In this document: positions 16,376 to 24,432 of the stretch, piece by piece
Numbering within the stretch: position 1 is the first letter of the stretch
How the letters are laid out: each line of letters opens with the position of its first letter
Assembly: GCF_004514425.2 (NCBI RefSeq)
Contig: NZ_MYFN02000020.1
Coordinates: 1-46,961, forward strand
DNA from: Shinella sumterensis
GTDB lineage: Bacteria; Pseudomonadota; Alphaproteobacteria; Rhizobiales; Rhizobiaceae
DNA length: 46,961 nucleotides
Direction: 5' to 3'
The notes under the pieces: model-generated
The model's input: only the letters and a program-made list of their open reading frames with translations
The model's database searches: none
Told to the model about the DNA's origin: nothing
Position numbers and translations under genes: made by a program

Positions 16376-17146
16376 CTAGTGCTTGAGGCGCCCGGCAAGG
16401 AATTGCTGCAGTCGCGCGCTCTTCGCATCCTTGAAAATTGCGTCCGGCGTCCCTTCCTCCTCGACACGACCCTCATGGAGAAAGAGCACGCGGCTTGACG
16501 CGTGGCGCGCAAAGCCCATTTCGTGGGTCACGACGACCATCGTGCGCCCCTCCTCCGCGAGAACCTGCATGACCTTGAGCACTTCGCTGACAAGTTCGGG
16601 ATCGAGCGCTGACGTCGGCTCGTCAAACAGCATAACGTCCGGATTCATGCTAAGTGCACGGGCGATCGCGACGCGCTGCTGTTGGCCGCCAGACAGATGC
16701 GCCGGATACTTGTCGAAAACGGCTTGGCCGAGACCGACCTTCGCAAGATTTGCCTTCGCACGCTCGGCTGCTTGCGCCTTCGAAAGACCGAGCACGCTCA
16801 TCGGCGCTTCCATGACGTTGGAGAGTACGCTCATATGAGACCACAGGCAGAAGTTCTGGAAGACCATAGCGAGCTTCGAGCGGACCCGCCGCAATTGGTG
16901 GCGATCCGTCGGCCGCAACGTACCATCGCGCTCCCTCACGGTGGCGAGCACCTCCCCATCGATTGCGATGGTACCCGCGCTAGGACGCTCCAGAAAATTG
17001 ATGCAGCGAAGGAAGGTGCTCTTACCGGAACCGCTCGCGCCGATCACGCTGATGACGTCGCCGGCATTGGCGCTGAGTGAAACACCCTTCAGCACCTCAT
17101 GGCCGCTATACGACTTGTGAATGTCCGTGGCGGTCAACATCGGCAT
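16376..17146 (-). CDS. polar amino acid ABC transporter ATP-binding protein (HisP/OccP type)
   Basis: ATPase of 256 residues and the first gene of the amino acid importer operon. Walker [10 protein letters not shown], the [14 protein letters not shown] block diagnostic of the HisP/GlnQ/OccP group, Q-loop [15 protein letters not shown], signature [15 protein letters not shown], Walker [17 protein letters not shown] and switch [10 protein letters not shown] are all intact. The insert after the first strand ([20 protein letters not shown]) is the kind found in HisP/OccP proteins. The start at 17144-17146 follows GGAAAG. A gap of 190 bp separates it from the upstream lysR gene, so a promoter for the operon is expected there; no convincing consensus was seen. 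Confidence 0.94.
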   Translation of the reverse strand: MPMLTATDIHKSYSGHEVLKGVSLSANAGDVISVIGASGSGKSTFLRCINFLERPSAGTIAIDGEVLATVRERDGTLRPTDRHQLRRVRSKLAMVFQNFCLWSHMSVLSNVMEAPMSVLGLSKAQAAERAKANLAKVGLGQAVFDKYPAHLSGGQQQRVAIARALSMNPDVMLFDEPTSALDPELVSEVLKVMQVLAEEGRTMVVVTHEMGFARHASSRVLFLHEGRVEEEGTPDAIFKDAKSARLQQFLAGRLKH

Positions 17147-17336
17147 CTTTCCACTCTAGGCTTTGCGCGTCTGCATAATTATTTGGCTATTTACGCGCTT
17201 GACGCAATTTTGCACAATTGATGAATCCTCACGCCAAAGATGACAAGGCATCATCTATCACGTATATATCTCGGCTTGTTCCGCGACACGCCAACAGAAA
17301 ATGTGAAATTCTTTCATTGGTTTGAGATGTGCCCCG

Positions 17337-18260
17337 CTATGGAAGCGTCTCAAGCGCGATATCGCGGCCAAAAGCGGTCAAGAGCCAGCGAAGAAAAAGG
17401 CGTGCCCCGGCACGATGCATGCTCGCCGTGTTACACACGACGTGCCAACCACCAAAGGCATCGATCGAAAACGGGAAAGGCTTGATAAGAATACCGCGCC
17501 TGAAATCACCGCCCGACAAAGTGTCGCTGACAAGCGCCACGCCGGTTCCATGAACGGCGAGATCGATCGCCATGCCGAGATCGCTGCAATAGAGATGGCG
17601 CGCCTCCTGGTCGGCGCCCGGAGCCCCCGCCTCGAAGAACCACCGCCGCCATTCCGATCCATCGTCCCAGTGCAGCAGGGTAACGCGGTGAAGATCCGAA
17701 GGATGGCTGAGGCTCCCACCGATGCTGTCAAAGAGGACAGGGCTGCAAACCGGCGTGATGTTGACATGCGCAAGAAGCGTCGACCAGCGATCGGCCCATC
17801 CCCCCGCGCCGAAGGAGACGCCGACGTCTATATCGCTCAACTCATGCACCCTCTGGTTTTCAACCAGCCGTATGTGGCATTCGATTGCTGGGTGGTCGCG
17901 ACAAAACTCGTGAATATTCTTGGCAAGCCAAGTGTTGGCGAACATGGGGGGACACGCGATATCGAGCCGCCCCTGAACCTGACCGGCATCCGATAGTCGA
18001 AGAGCTGCCCCAATGATATCTTGCATTGCGGCCGAGACCACCTTGGCAAAAATCCGTCCGGCATCGCTGAGCACGACGCTCCGTCCGGACTTTTCGAACA
18101 AGCTGCAACCCAGCGCTTCTTCCAGCCTGCGAATCTGGTGGCTGACAGCGCTATCCGTAAGAGCGAGTTCGGCAGCGGCTTTCGTAAAGCTCTGGTGGCG
18201 GGCGGCCGCCTCGAACGTTTTCAACGTAGGAAGCGGAAGGTTGCGCAAACTGTTCAACAA
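17337..18260 (-). CDS. LysR family transcriptional regulator, GcvA-like
   Basis: Regulator of 307 residues with an N-terminal helix-turn-helix (FEAAARHQSFTKAAAELALT, then DSAVSHQIRRLEEALG) and a LysR substrate-binding domain (GRLDIACPPMFANTWLAKNI, VGVSFGAGGWADRW, GMAIDLAVHGTGVALVS). The opening NLPLPTLKTFEAAARH is the GcvA-group pattern. No ATG fits; the frame begins with tandem TTG codons at 18260 and 18257, with GAGGAG close upstream, giving better spacing for 18257. It lies upstream of the amino acid importer in the same direction and may control it, although LysR proteins more often act on divergent targets; the divergent side here holds only a gene remnant. Confidence 0.88.
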   Translation of the reverse strand: MLNSLRNLPLPTLKTFEAAARHQSFTKAAAELALTDSAVSHQIRRLEEALGCSLFEKSGRSVVLSDAGRIFAKVVSAAMQDIIGAALRLSDAGQVQGRLDIACPPMFANTWLAKNIHEFCRDHPAIECHIRLVENQRVHELSDIDVGVSFGAGGWADRWSTLLAHVNITPVCSPVLFDSIGGSLSHPSDLHRVTLLHWDDGSEWRRWFFEAGAPGADQEARHLYCSDLGMAIDLAVHGTGVALVSDTLSGGDFRRGILIKPFPFSIDAFGGWHVVCNTASMHRAGARLFLRWLLTAFGRDIALETLP

Positions 18261-18432
18261 GGCTCCTCAGACAAGCGATCTTCCATTTTAGTCAGGCCGT
18301 TTGGGCTTGCTGGAGACCACGTGACAACTGCGGCCCGCCGTTTGGCAGTCCGGCATCGTGTGTTACAGTGTCTCAGTTTCCGCTTGCAAGTTGTTTCGGG
18401 CAAGCCCAAAAAATCGATGGGGCGTTTCCGGC

Positions 18433-18720
18433 ATGACGAATGTCTGGCCCGTCGAATGTGTCGAGCTCTTCAACCTCTGCGCTGAAGATCGTTACGCTGA
18501 AGCGCGCGCGCTTTACAGGATTCTCACGCCGTCCTTCCATCTTGATACGCATGTCAAGCTTGTCCAGTACATCAAGCTTGCCGAGAGCCTCGTCTACGGC
18601 GCTCCGGAATGGACCCGTGCTCCCCGGTTGCCGCTTGTCGGCGCCGAGCGTGATTTCGTTGTCTCGACCATAAAGCATGCAATCTCCGCTCTCGCGGCCC
18701 GCAAAAAGAAGGCCGCTTGA
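18433..18720 (+). pseudogene. C-terminal remnant of a dihydrodipicolinate synthase (DapA) family gene
   Basis: Ninety-five codons that match only the last third of a DapA/NanA-type TIM-barrel protein: SGMTNVWPVECVELFNLC, EARALYRILTPSFHLDTHVK, LVQYIKLAESLVYG and APRLPLVGAERDFV. Full-length members have about 300 residues and carry the Schiff-base lysine and the GTTGE motif upstream; neither is present in any frame before 18420. An intrinsic terminator still follows, as expected for the end of a real gene. A deletion probably removed the 5' part. Such enzymes often serve amino acid or hydroxyproline catabolism, which would fit the neighbouring arginine/ornithine block, but this cannot be tested here. 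Confidence 0.72.
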
Positions 18721-18729
18721 TTTTATCCG

Positions 18730-18771
18730 CACAAAACCCTCGTCCGCCGTCAAACTGGCGAGGGTTTTGTG
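18730..18771 (+). terminator. intrinsic terminator after the DapA remnant
   Basis: CACAAAACCCTCG (18730-18742) and CGAGGGTTTTGTG (18759-18771) are perfect 13-bp complements around a 16-base loop, nine bases after the stop. The T-run is inside the descending arm, and the A-run on the other side could serve minus-strand transcripts. Confidence 0.8.
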
Positions 18772-18930
18772 TCCACCTAGTCTGCGAAATGGTACCGGAT
18801 GTCGATGAAGCCACCGGCCTGTTGACCACTCTAGAAAATGCGTCGCGGCGGCAAAAAAGCGACTCCGGCTTGACGTTCAAACGGAGCTCTGGCGACGCCG
18901 ACTCACCCGGCTGAATGCCAGAGCATCGTG

Positions 18931-19914
18931 CTACGTTTTCGATGTCCGGCCATGAAAGCTGCCCGCTGTGCGTTGCTGGAGAACAGCCAGCTCGGCCACA
19001 CCGACCAAGCCGGCGTCGTCGCCAAGTTTTGCCTTTACGACGGGCACTTCCCGAAAGGGCACCATGGCATCACGGCGGATGCGCGCACGGATACCGGGTT
19101 CAAGCAAATCAAATGCGACAGACACACCACCGCCCATAACGAGCATCTGCGGGCTGTAGAGATGCAATAAGCTGGCGAAGCCGGAGCCAAGCCAATCGGC
19201 CTCCTCAGCAATGAGGGCAAGGCAAGCAGCGTCGCCCGCCCGCGCGCCCTCGACCGCATGGCGCCCCTCGACTATCCCTTTCTCGGCCATCCTGCCTAAA
19301 AAGGAGGTCGGGTTTTTGTTCGCTGCCGCGCGGACCCGCTTACCGAACGCCGTACCGGCGGCAACCGCTTCGAAGCAACCGACACGCCCGCAGGAGCAGG
19401 TCGGCCCCTCCGCAGCAAGCGTGAAATGCCCCACATGGCCGGCCATTCCCCGCGCACCATGCATCAGGCGACCATCGACAACGACACCGCCACCGATGCC
19501 GGTGCTGACCGTGACGTAGACCGTATGGTCCAGCCCGCGCGCGGCCCCGTATTGCCATTCGCCGAAGGCCGCGGCGATGCCGTCATTCTCGACGATCGCA
19601 GGTATCCCGAATATCGCCGACAGACGGTCGCGCAGAGGAAACTGTTCCCAGCCGGGGAGGGTTGGAATGTGGTCGATAACCCCGCTCACGGTGTCGAGCG
19701 GCCCGGGGGCACACATACCGATCGCGCGGATTGGAGCGCTGCCTGCCGCATGCGACACCTCCGCAACAAGCGCGCGGAACTGCCGCATTACTTCCTCCGG
19801 TCCACTCACATCGGTGCGCGCTGCCGTGCGCGCCAAGACTTTTCCCGCGCGCACCAGCGCCGCGCGAACCTGCGTGCCGCCAAGGTCGAGGCCGATGGTG
19901 AAATCGTCGTTCAT
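18931..19914 (-). CDS. ROK family sugar kinase (AlsK/NagK/glucokinase-like)
   Basis: ATP-dependent sugar or sugar-derivative kinase of 327 residues, last gene of the carbohydrate operon. The phosphate-binding DLGGT motif is at residues 10-14, the catalytic Asp111 in IVENDGIAAAFGEW, the ATP loop in VSTGIGGGVVVDG, and the ROK zinc site in the GH...H segment with Cys173, Cys175 and Cys180 (CSCGRVGCFE). No DNA-binding domain is present, so it is an enzyme, not a repressor. The start at 19912-19914 overlaps the stop of the Rpe-like gene. Adjacent epimerase and kinase genes recall alsE-alsK of the E. coli allose operon; the actual sugar is not determined by sequence. Confidence 0.9.
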   Translation of the reverse strand: MNDDFTIGLDLGGTQVRAALVRAGKVLARTAARTDVSGPEEVMRQFRALVAEVSHAAGSAPIRAIGMCAPGPLDTVSGVIDHIPTLPGWEQFPLRDRLSAIFGIPAIVENDGIAAAFGEWQYGAARGLDHTVYVTVSTGIGGGVVVDGRLMHGARGMAGHVGHFTLAAEGPTCSCGRVGCFEAVAAGTAFGKRVRAAANKNPTSFLGRMAEKGIVEGRHAVEGARAGDAACLALIAEEADWLGSGFASLLHLYSPQMLVMGGGVSVAFDLLEPGIRARIRRDAMVPFREVPVVKAKLGDDAGLVGVAELAVLQQRTAGSFHGRTSKT

Positions 19915-20627
19915 GCAAGACCTCGCTCCACCGGTTGCGCATGGATCCACGCCATGCGTTCTGCGAGGTTCTCCGACCCGAAGGCGAGCGACCCCATGAC
20001 GACGGTCCTGGCACCTGCCTTGGCGAGATCAGGCACTGTATTCTCGCGGATGCCGCCATCGGCGCAGAGAACGATGGGGCCTGGCGTCGTCCGTTTCGCG
20101 ATAAGTGCCCTCGCCTCGCGAAGCCTGTCTGCGGCCTGGGCGTCCAGCGCCTGCCCCTTGACGCCGATCCGCGTGCCGAGCAGCGTCAGCAGTCCGATGC
20201 GATCTAAAAACGCGCCTGCGGCCGCGACGGGTGTCTGCACTTGCAGCACGATGCCGGCGACGAGTCCGAGGCTGTCGATGAGATCGAGACAAACCTCCAG
20301 ATTTTGGTTTTCGACGTGGATGCTGATTGCGTCCGCGCCAGCATCGGCGAATTGACGGATCTGCGCCTCGAGGATCACATCAGATGCCATCAAGTGAACA
20401 TGCAAAGGCTTTGCCGTGCTTCGGCGACAGACGGCGACGAGATCCGGAAAGAACAGCAATGCCGGCGCAAAGTGGCCGTCTGCGACGTCGATATGATAGA
20501 AGTCGGCGAAAGGCTCGGTCCGGGCGATCTCCGCACCGAGCCCGGCGAGGCCGGCCGACCAGAGCGACATCTCGGCCATCAGCCGGTCCTTAGGCAGGCT
20601 TTCGAGCCAATCGGGCGCAGGCCGCAT
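19911..20627 (-). CDS. ribulose-phosphate 3-epimerase family protein (Rpe/AlsE-like)
   Basis: Predicted metal-dependent ketose-phosphate 3-epimerase, 238 residues, TIM barrel. The metal and catalytic motifs are present: FYHIDVADGHFAP (His and Asp), LHVHLMASD (His) and the DGGI motif in LCADGGIREN. SIHVEN and the GSLAFG phosphate-site segment are also recognisable. Compared with housekeeping Rpe the first motif is divergent (SLWSAGLAGLG instead of SILSADFARLG), which points to a specialised paralogue such as AlsE, acting on allulose-6-phosphate, rather than the Calvin/pentose enzyme. GGGAG lies upstream of the ATG at 20625-20627, and the 3' end overlaps the kinase gene. Confidence 0.87.
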   Translation of the reverse strand: MRPAPDWLESLPKDRLMAEMSLWSAGLAGLGAEIARTEPFADFYHIDVADGHFAPALLFFPDLVAVCRRSTAKPLHVHLMASDVILEAQIRQFADAGADAISIHVENQNLEVCLDLIDSLGLVAGIVLQVQTPVAAAGAFLDRIGLLTLLGTRIGVKGQALDAQAADRLREARALIAKRTTPGPIVLCADGGIRENTVPDLAKAGARTVVMGSLAFGSENLAERMAWIHAQPVERGLA

Positions 20628-20628
20628 C

Positions 20629-21432
20629 TCAGAGCTCCCTAAGAAAGGACGATAAGACAGCGCGGAAATCGGCGCGATACGCATCGGCGTCATCGGCCTT
20701 CGGCGTGATCTCCACCAGCCGCGCGGCAGGGATCATCCCGGCAACCGCCCGGGCATGACCGATCGGGTGAACGAGATCGCGCCCGTGGCCGATCACGAGC
20801 GTCGGCACCGTTATGGCAGAGACCTCTGCCTCGGTTACGTCAGGGCCATCCGTCGAGATTGCCCGGAGCAGCGCTGCTGTAACGTCGACCGGTTCGCGAT
20901 TGAAGAAGCCGCGGATCGAGGCGAGATTGTCCGGCGCGTCTCGTTCGAATTCCTTCACCAAGGGCAAGGCCTCGAATCGCCGGCGCGCCTCTTGTATCGG
21001 ATAGTGGTCCAGAAGTTCGCCGACGATGCGGTTTGGCACCATGTTTGCGGGCTTGGCGTCACATATCCAGGCGGGTCGGGCAATAACCAGTGCCCGAACC
21101 CGTTCGGGTTGGCGCACGGCAAGCCGCAGCGCAATCGCCGCTCCCATGGAGATCCCGCCCACGACGGCCGGTCCCGAGCCCTGTCTCGCAAGATAATCGG
21201 CAATGTCGGCGGCGAAGGTGGCGATCGACAAGGCCGCCTTGGGACCCACCTCCGAAACGCCGTGGCCGCGGCACTCTACGGTAATGCGCCTGAAGCCGAC
21301 ATCAGCCGGAAAGACCTGACCCGGCTGAGCCTGGTCCCCGCAAAGGCCGTGCTGGAAAACGAAGGGCATGCCTTCGCCTTCCTCGTAGACCGCGAGGCTC
21401 GCCCCTTCGACGGGATGGCGCGAATGCTTCAT
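20629..21432 (-). CDS. alpha/beta hydrolase fold protein lacking the usual C-terminal histidine
   Basis: Hydrolase-fold protein of 267 residues. The oxyanion region is FQHGLCGD, the nucleophile elbow GGISMG (Ser95) and the acidic residue Asp219 in GHGRDLVHP. The third triad member, normally a Gly-His near residue 247, is missing: the segment reads EITPKADDADAY with no histidine before the end. The protein may therefore use another histidine, have lost hydrolytic activity or catalyse a non-hydrolytic reaction. It overlaps the TIM-barrel isomerase gene upstream by four bases and precedes the epimerase by one base, so it is firmly part of the sugar operon; lactone or ester hydrolysis of an oxidised sugar would be a natural role. 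Confidence 0.85.
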   Translation of the reverse strand: MKHSRHPVEGASLAVYEEGEGMPFVFQHGLCGDQAQPGQVFPADVGFRRITVECRGHGVSEVGPKAALSIATFAADIADYLARQGSGPAVVGGISMGAAIALRLAVRQPERVRALVIARPAWICDAKPANMVPNRIVGELLDHYPIQEARRRFEALPLVKEFERDAPDNLASIRGFFNREPVDVTAALLRAISTDGPDVTEAEVSAITVPTLVIGHGRDLVHPIGHARAVAGMIPAARLVEITPKADDADAYRADFRAVLSSFLREL

Positions 21433-22268
21433 GTGTCGGGCCCTTCCGACGCGACGAGCGGACCAAGGAAGGCGGCGACGCCCGGCGCATCCACCGCGGA
21501 AAGTCCATGGGTGATCACGTCGCCATCGAACCCCGCTTTCCGCAGCGAGGCGACGTAGCGTGGATAGTCGATGACGCCCATGCCCGCGGTAGCGAAGGAG
21601 CCGTTGGCGTTTCGATCCTTGGCATGCGCGATAGCGATCCGATCTTTCAGCAGGTCGATGGCCTCATCGATGATGCGGCCGCGTGCCTCGGCATCCTCGC
21701 TCTCGAAGAGATTGGCCGGGTCCAGCACGACGCGGATACGCTCGCTCGCCATCACGTCGATCAGCCGCCGCGCCTTCGCGGCGGAGTTGATGACATTGGC
21801 GAGCTCCGGCTCAACGCCGATGAAGATGTCGTGCCGTTCCGCAATGGCGAGCAGACGGCCGAACTCGGCGATCATGTCCCGCCAGGCCTCGGCCCCCTGA
21901 TTGTCTGGATGGTCGCGCCATTGGTCGGCCGCATCCCGGCTTCCCGTGCACACCGTGAGAAGGGTCGCACCCGCCGGACGTGCCGCTGCGGCGATCGCGG
22001 CGAAACTGCGACGGCCGGCCTCTCGCACGGCGCTATCCGGATGAATCATGTTGTAGGTGGCGGAGAACGCAGCGATGGCGACGCCGGTTCGTTCCGAGGC
22101 TTCACGGATCGCCGTGACGGCAGCGATCGGGATTGTCTGCGGCAAGGCACCGAGGCCGGAGCAGGCGAAATTGTACTGCACCGACGCGTAGCCAGCGTTG
22201 CGCGCGGCCGCGAGCACGACGTCCGGCGTCGTGCCTGCAAAGGTCTTGGCGAAGATACCGACACGCAT
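21429..22268 (-). CDS. sugar phosphate isomerase/epimerase family protein (AP-endonuclease-2-like TIM barrel)
   Basis: TIM-barrel protein of 279 residues in the xylose-isomerase-like (PF01261) superfamily, which includes IolE, IolI, hydroxypyruvate isomerase and tagatose/allulose epimerases. Recognisable blocks are MRVGIFAKTFAGTTPDVVLA, YASVQYNFACSGLG, the metal-ligand glutamate in IFIGVEPELANVI, the VVLDPANLF aspartate, IAHAKDR (His) and a final GFDGDVITHGL where the last ligand is usually Glu/His. The start at 22266-22268 shares a base with the end of the Gfo/Idh gene upstream. It probably isomerises or epimerises the sugar intermediate made by the dehydrogenases; a lyase acting on 3-keto sugars is an alternative known in this fold. 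Confidence 0.83.
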   Translation of the reverse strand: MRVGIFAKTFAGTTPDVVLAAARNAGYASVQYNFACSGLGALPQTIPIAAVTAIREASERTGVAIAAFSATYNMIHPDSAVREAGRRSFAAIAAAARPAGATLLTVCTGSRDAADQWRDHPDNQGAEAWRDMIAEFGRLLAIAERHDIFIGVEPELANVINSAAKARRLIDVMASERIRVVLDPANLFESEDAEARGRIIDEAIDLLKDRIAIAHAKDRNANGSFATAGMGVIDYPRYVASLRKAGFDGDVITHGLSAVDAPGVAAFLGPLVASEGPDT

Positions 22269-23341
22269 TAGACGCTCCCATGCGCGTCGGCGAGCTTCAC
22301 CGGCGTTTTTTCGCGAACGGACTGCATCACCGCGGCCATGCCGCGCACCGATGCGATACCATCCTCTATCCCGGCGCCGGTCAGCGGTCCGCCCTGGAGA
22401 ACGGTATCCGCAAAGCCCTCCAGCTGGCGCCGGTAAAAATGGCCGTCCGCTCCCAGCACGCGGCTGGTCGCGCCTGTCTTCTCGCTGAAGATGTCCACCT
22501 CGCTGCTCTTGAACAGCCATGGATTATAGGTCTTGCCGAGAATGCTGCCGTATTCACCGTAGATCTGGAAGCCTTCGTGCCAATCCATCCGCACAGCGAC
22601 CGTCAGATCGAGATGGCCCATGACGCCGTTTTCGAACTCGACGTCGATGAACCAGGAATATGCACCGAACCGCTGGCGCAGCCGCGCATCGACGGCGCGG
22701 ATGGGACCGGCAAAATAGCGGGCGGTATCCAGCAGGTGGCTGCCATGGGCGAGCATGAAATACTGCTCGAGATCGGCCTTTGGATTTCGCGATGGCTTCT
22801 TCGCATCGGCGCTACGGATCATGTAGGGCTGGACCGCGTCGGTCACCGCGTAGCGGTGGGTGGAATCGCAATACCAAGCCTTCAACGCGAGCATCTCGCC
22901 CATGTCCGTATCGATGAAGTGCTTGGCGCTCTGAAGGCCGGCGTCATAGCGCTTCATATGGCCGACCTGGAAGACCTTCCCGCTTTTCTCGACGACGGGC
23001 CGCAGGCCCTCCACCTCCTCGACGGTCATGCCGAGCGGCTTTTCGCAAAGCACATGCTTGCCGGCTTCCAGCGCGCGGGCCGCGGCCGCGACGTGGAAGG
23101 CATCCGCCGTCGCGATGATGACCGCATCGACATCCGGATCGGCCAGCATGACATCGTAATCGGAGAATGCCTTCTTTGGCGCATGGGTCGCAGCCATGCG
23201 GGCGCGCAGATCGTCGGCAACGTCGCAAATGGCGTAAAGCTCTGCATTGCGCGCTTTCACGGCACTTTCGAAATGACCGGCCTGTGAGATCGGCCCGCAA
23301 CCGAGAATGCCAACCTTCAGCAGCGGCTTTCCCTCATTCAT
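22268..23341 (-). CDS. Gfo/Idh/MocA family oxidoreductase 2
   Basis: NAD(P)-dependent sugar or polyol dehydrogenase of 357 residues. The Rossmann motif is VGILGCGPISQAGHF, the family lysine is in VLCEKPLGM (the usual EKP), and the C-terminal alpha/beta domain contains YFMLAHGSHLLDTARYFAG with the catalytic-type histidine. These enzymes oxidise sugars, inositols or glycosides, often at C1 or C3. GGACAATGGG lies upstream of the ATG. It is one of two Gfo/Idh/MocA proteins in this operon, only distantly similar to each other, implying two separate oxidation steps or two substrates. Confidence 0.9.
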   Translation of the reverse strand: MNEGKPLLKVGILGCGPISQAGHFESAVKARNAELYAICDVADDLRARMAATHAPKKAFSDYDVMLADPDVDAVIIATADAFHVAAAARALEAGKHVLCEKPLGMTVEEVEGLRPVVEKSGKVFQVGHMKRYDAGLQSAKHFIDTDMGEMLALKAWYCDSTHRYAVTDAVQPYMIRSADAKKPSRNPKADLEQYFMLAHGSHLLDTARYFAGPIRAVDARLRQRFGAYSWFIDVEFENGVMGHLDLTVAVRMDWHEGFQIYGEYGSILGKTYNPWLFKSSEVDIFSEKTGATSRVLGADGHFYRRQLEGFADTVLQGGPLTGAGIEDGIASVRGMAAVMQSVREKTPVKLADAHGSV

Positions 23342-23391
23342 CCCATTGTCCTTTCCGTGGTGGACGTGCTTTCAAGACCGCCCCGTGTTCT

Positions 23392-24420
23392 TCAGCTCTT
23401 CGATACAGGCATGCTGCGGAAGCGCGTGGCGGTCTCCGGCTGCGCCACCTTGCAGATGGCGGGCGGAAGACCGCGGGCGATCAGCTCGATATCGGCGGTG
23501 ATCGACGCGCCCATGGCGTTGAGCGTCGCTTCCATGGCGCCGGCCTGATGGGGCGAAAGAATGATGTTCGGCGTCCGGCGCACCGGGTCATCGGGAGCGA
23601 CTGGTTCGACGGGGAAGACGTCGGTCCCAACACGGATGCGGCCGGATGCGGCCGCATCCAGCATGTCGGAAAAGTTGACCACCGCTGCACGGCTCAAAAG
23701 CAGCAGGCATGCTCCCTTTTTCATCGAATCGAATGCACGCTTGTCAAGGAAACCGGTGTTCTCGGAGGTCACGCCCGCGAGCACAAAGATGAAATCGCTA
23801 TGGGTGAGGATAGAATCCAATGTCACTGGCCGGCATCCGGCCTGCTCGATCAGAAGGGCCGGCACCCATGGATCGTACACCTCGATCGCAGAGGTGAACG
23901 GCTTCAACAGGGGCAGCAGGGCGCGGGCAAGATCGCCGAAGCCGATCAGCCCGACCCGGGCACGCATCAACGGCTGTGCTGTGCGGTTGGCCGCAAATCC
24001 GTATTCTTCTTTGCCCTCGCGCATCAACCGGTCAGCCTCGGTAATGCCGCGGCCGAGGTCGATTGCCATGGCCAGCCCGATTTCTGCGACCGGTTCGGCA
24101 AAGACATGGCTTGCCGACAACACGCGAATGCCGTGCTCGAAGCAATGACGGTAGTCGATATTAGGCAGGAAGTTTCCCTCGCTGTTAACGAAGGCCTTGA
24201 GATTTCGACAACGCGCCAACCGCTCGGCCGGCATGTCGAAAATGCCCATCGCGATATCGGCCGGCACGACGTGTCGTTCGAAATCCTCATCCGTCAGGAC
24301 GTCACCTTCGTGGATGACGAGGTCGCCAAGCGCACGCAGACGCGCCAGATGGACCTCTGTGAAGACATCTTCCACGAGGCGCGGATGCGCCATGATGAAG
24401 GTACGGAACGGTGTAGTCAT
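23392..24420 (-). CDS. D-isomer-specific 2-hydroxyacid dehydrogenase family protein
   Basis: NAD(P)-dependent 2-hydroxyacid dehydrogenase of 342 residues, related to SerA, hydroxypyruvate reductase and D-lactate dehydrogenase. The nucleotide site reads VGLIGFGDLARALLPLL, then an acidic residue in IEVYDPW. The catalytic Arg (LLLLSRAAVVNFSDML), Glu (TDVFPVEPVAPDDP) and His (IILSPHQAGAM) are all present. ATG 24418-24420 is preferred to the ATG two codons earlier because AAGGGA then has normal spacing. It is operonic with two sugar dehydrogenases, suggesting that an aldonic or 2-keto acid occurs in the pathway. The substrate is unknown. Confidence 0.9.
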   Translation of the reverse strand: MTTPFRTFIMAHPRLVEDVFTEVHLARLRALGDLVIHEGDVLTDEDFERHVVPADIAMGIFDMPAERLARCRNLKAFVNSEGNFLPNIDYRHCFEHGIRVLSASHVFAEPVAEIGLAMAIDLGRGITEADRLMREGKEEYGFAANRTAQPLMRARVGLIGFGDLARALLPLLKPFTSAIEVYDPWVPALLIEQAGCRPVTLDSILTHSDFIFVLAGVTSENTGFLDKRAFDSMKKGACLLLLSRAAVVNFSDMLDAAASGRIRVGTDVFPVEPVAPDDPVRRTPNIILSPHQAGAMEATLNAMGASITADIELIARGLPPAICKVAQPETATRFRSMPVSKS

Positions 24421-24432
24421 GAACATTTCCCT

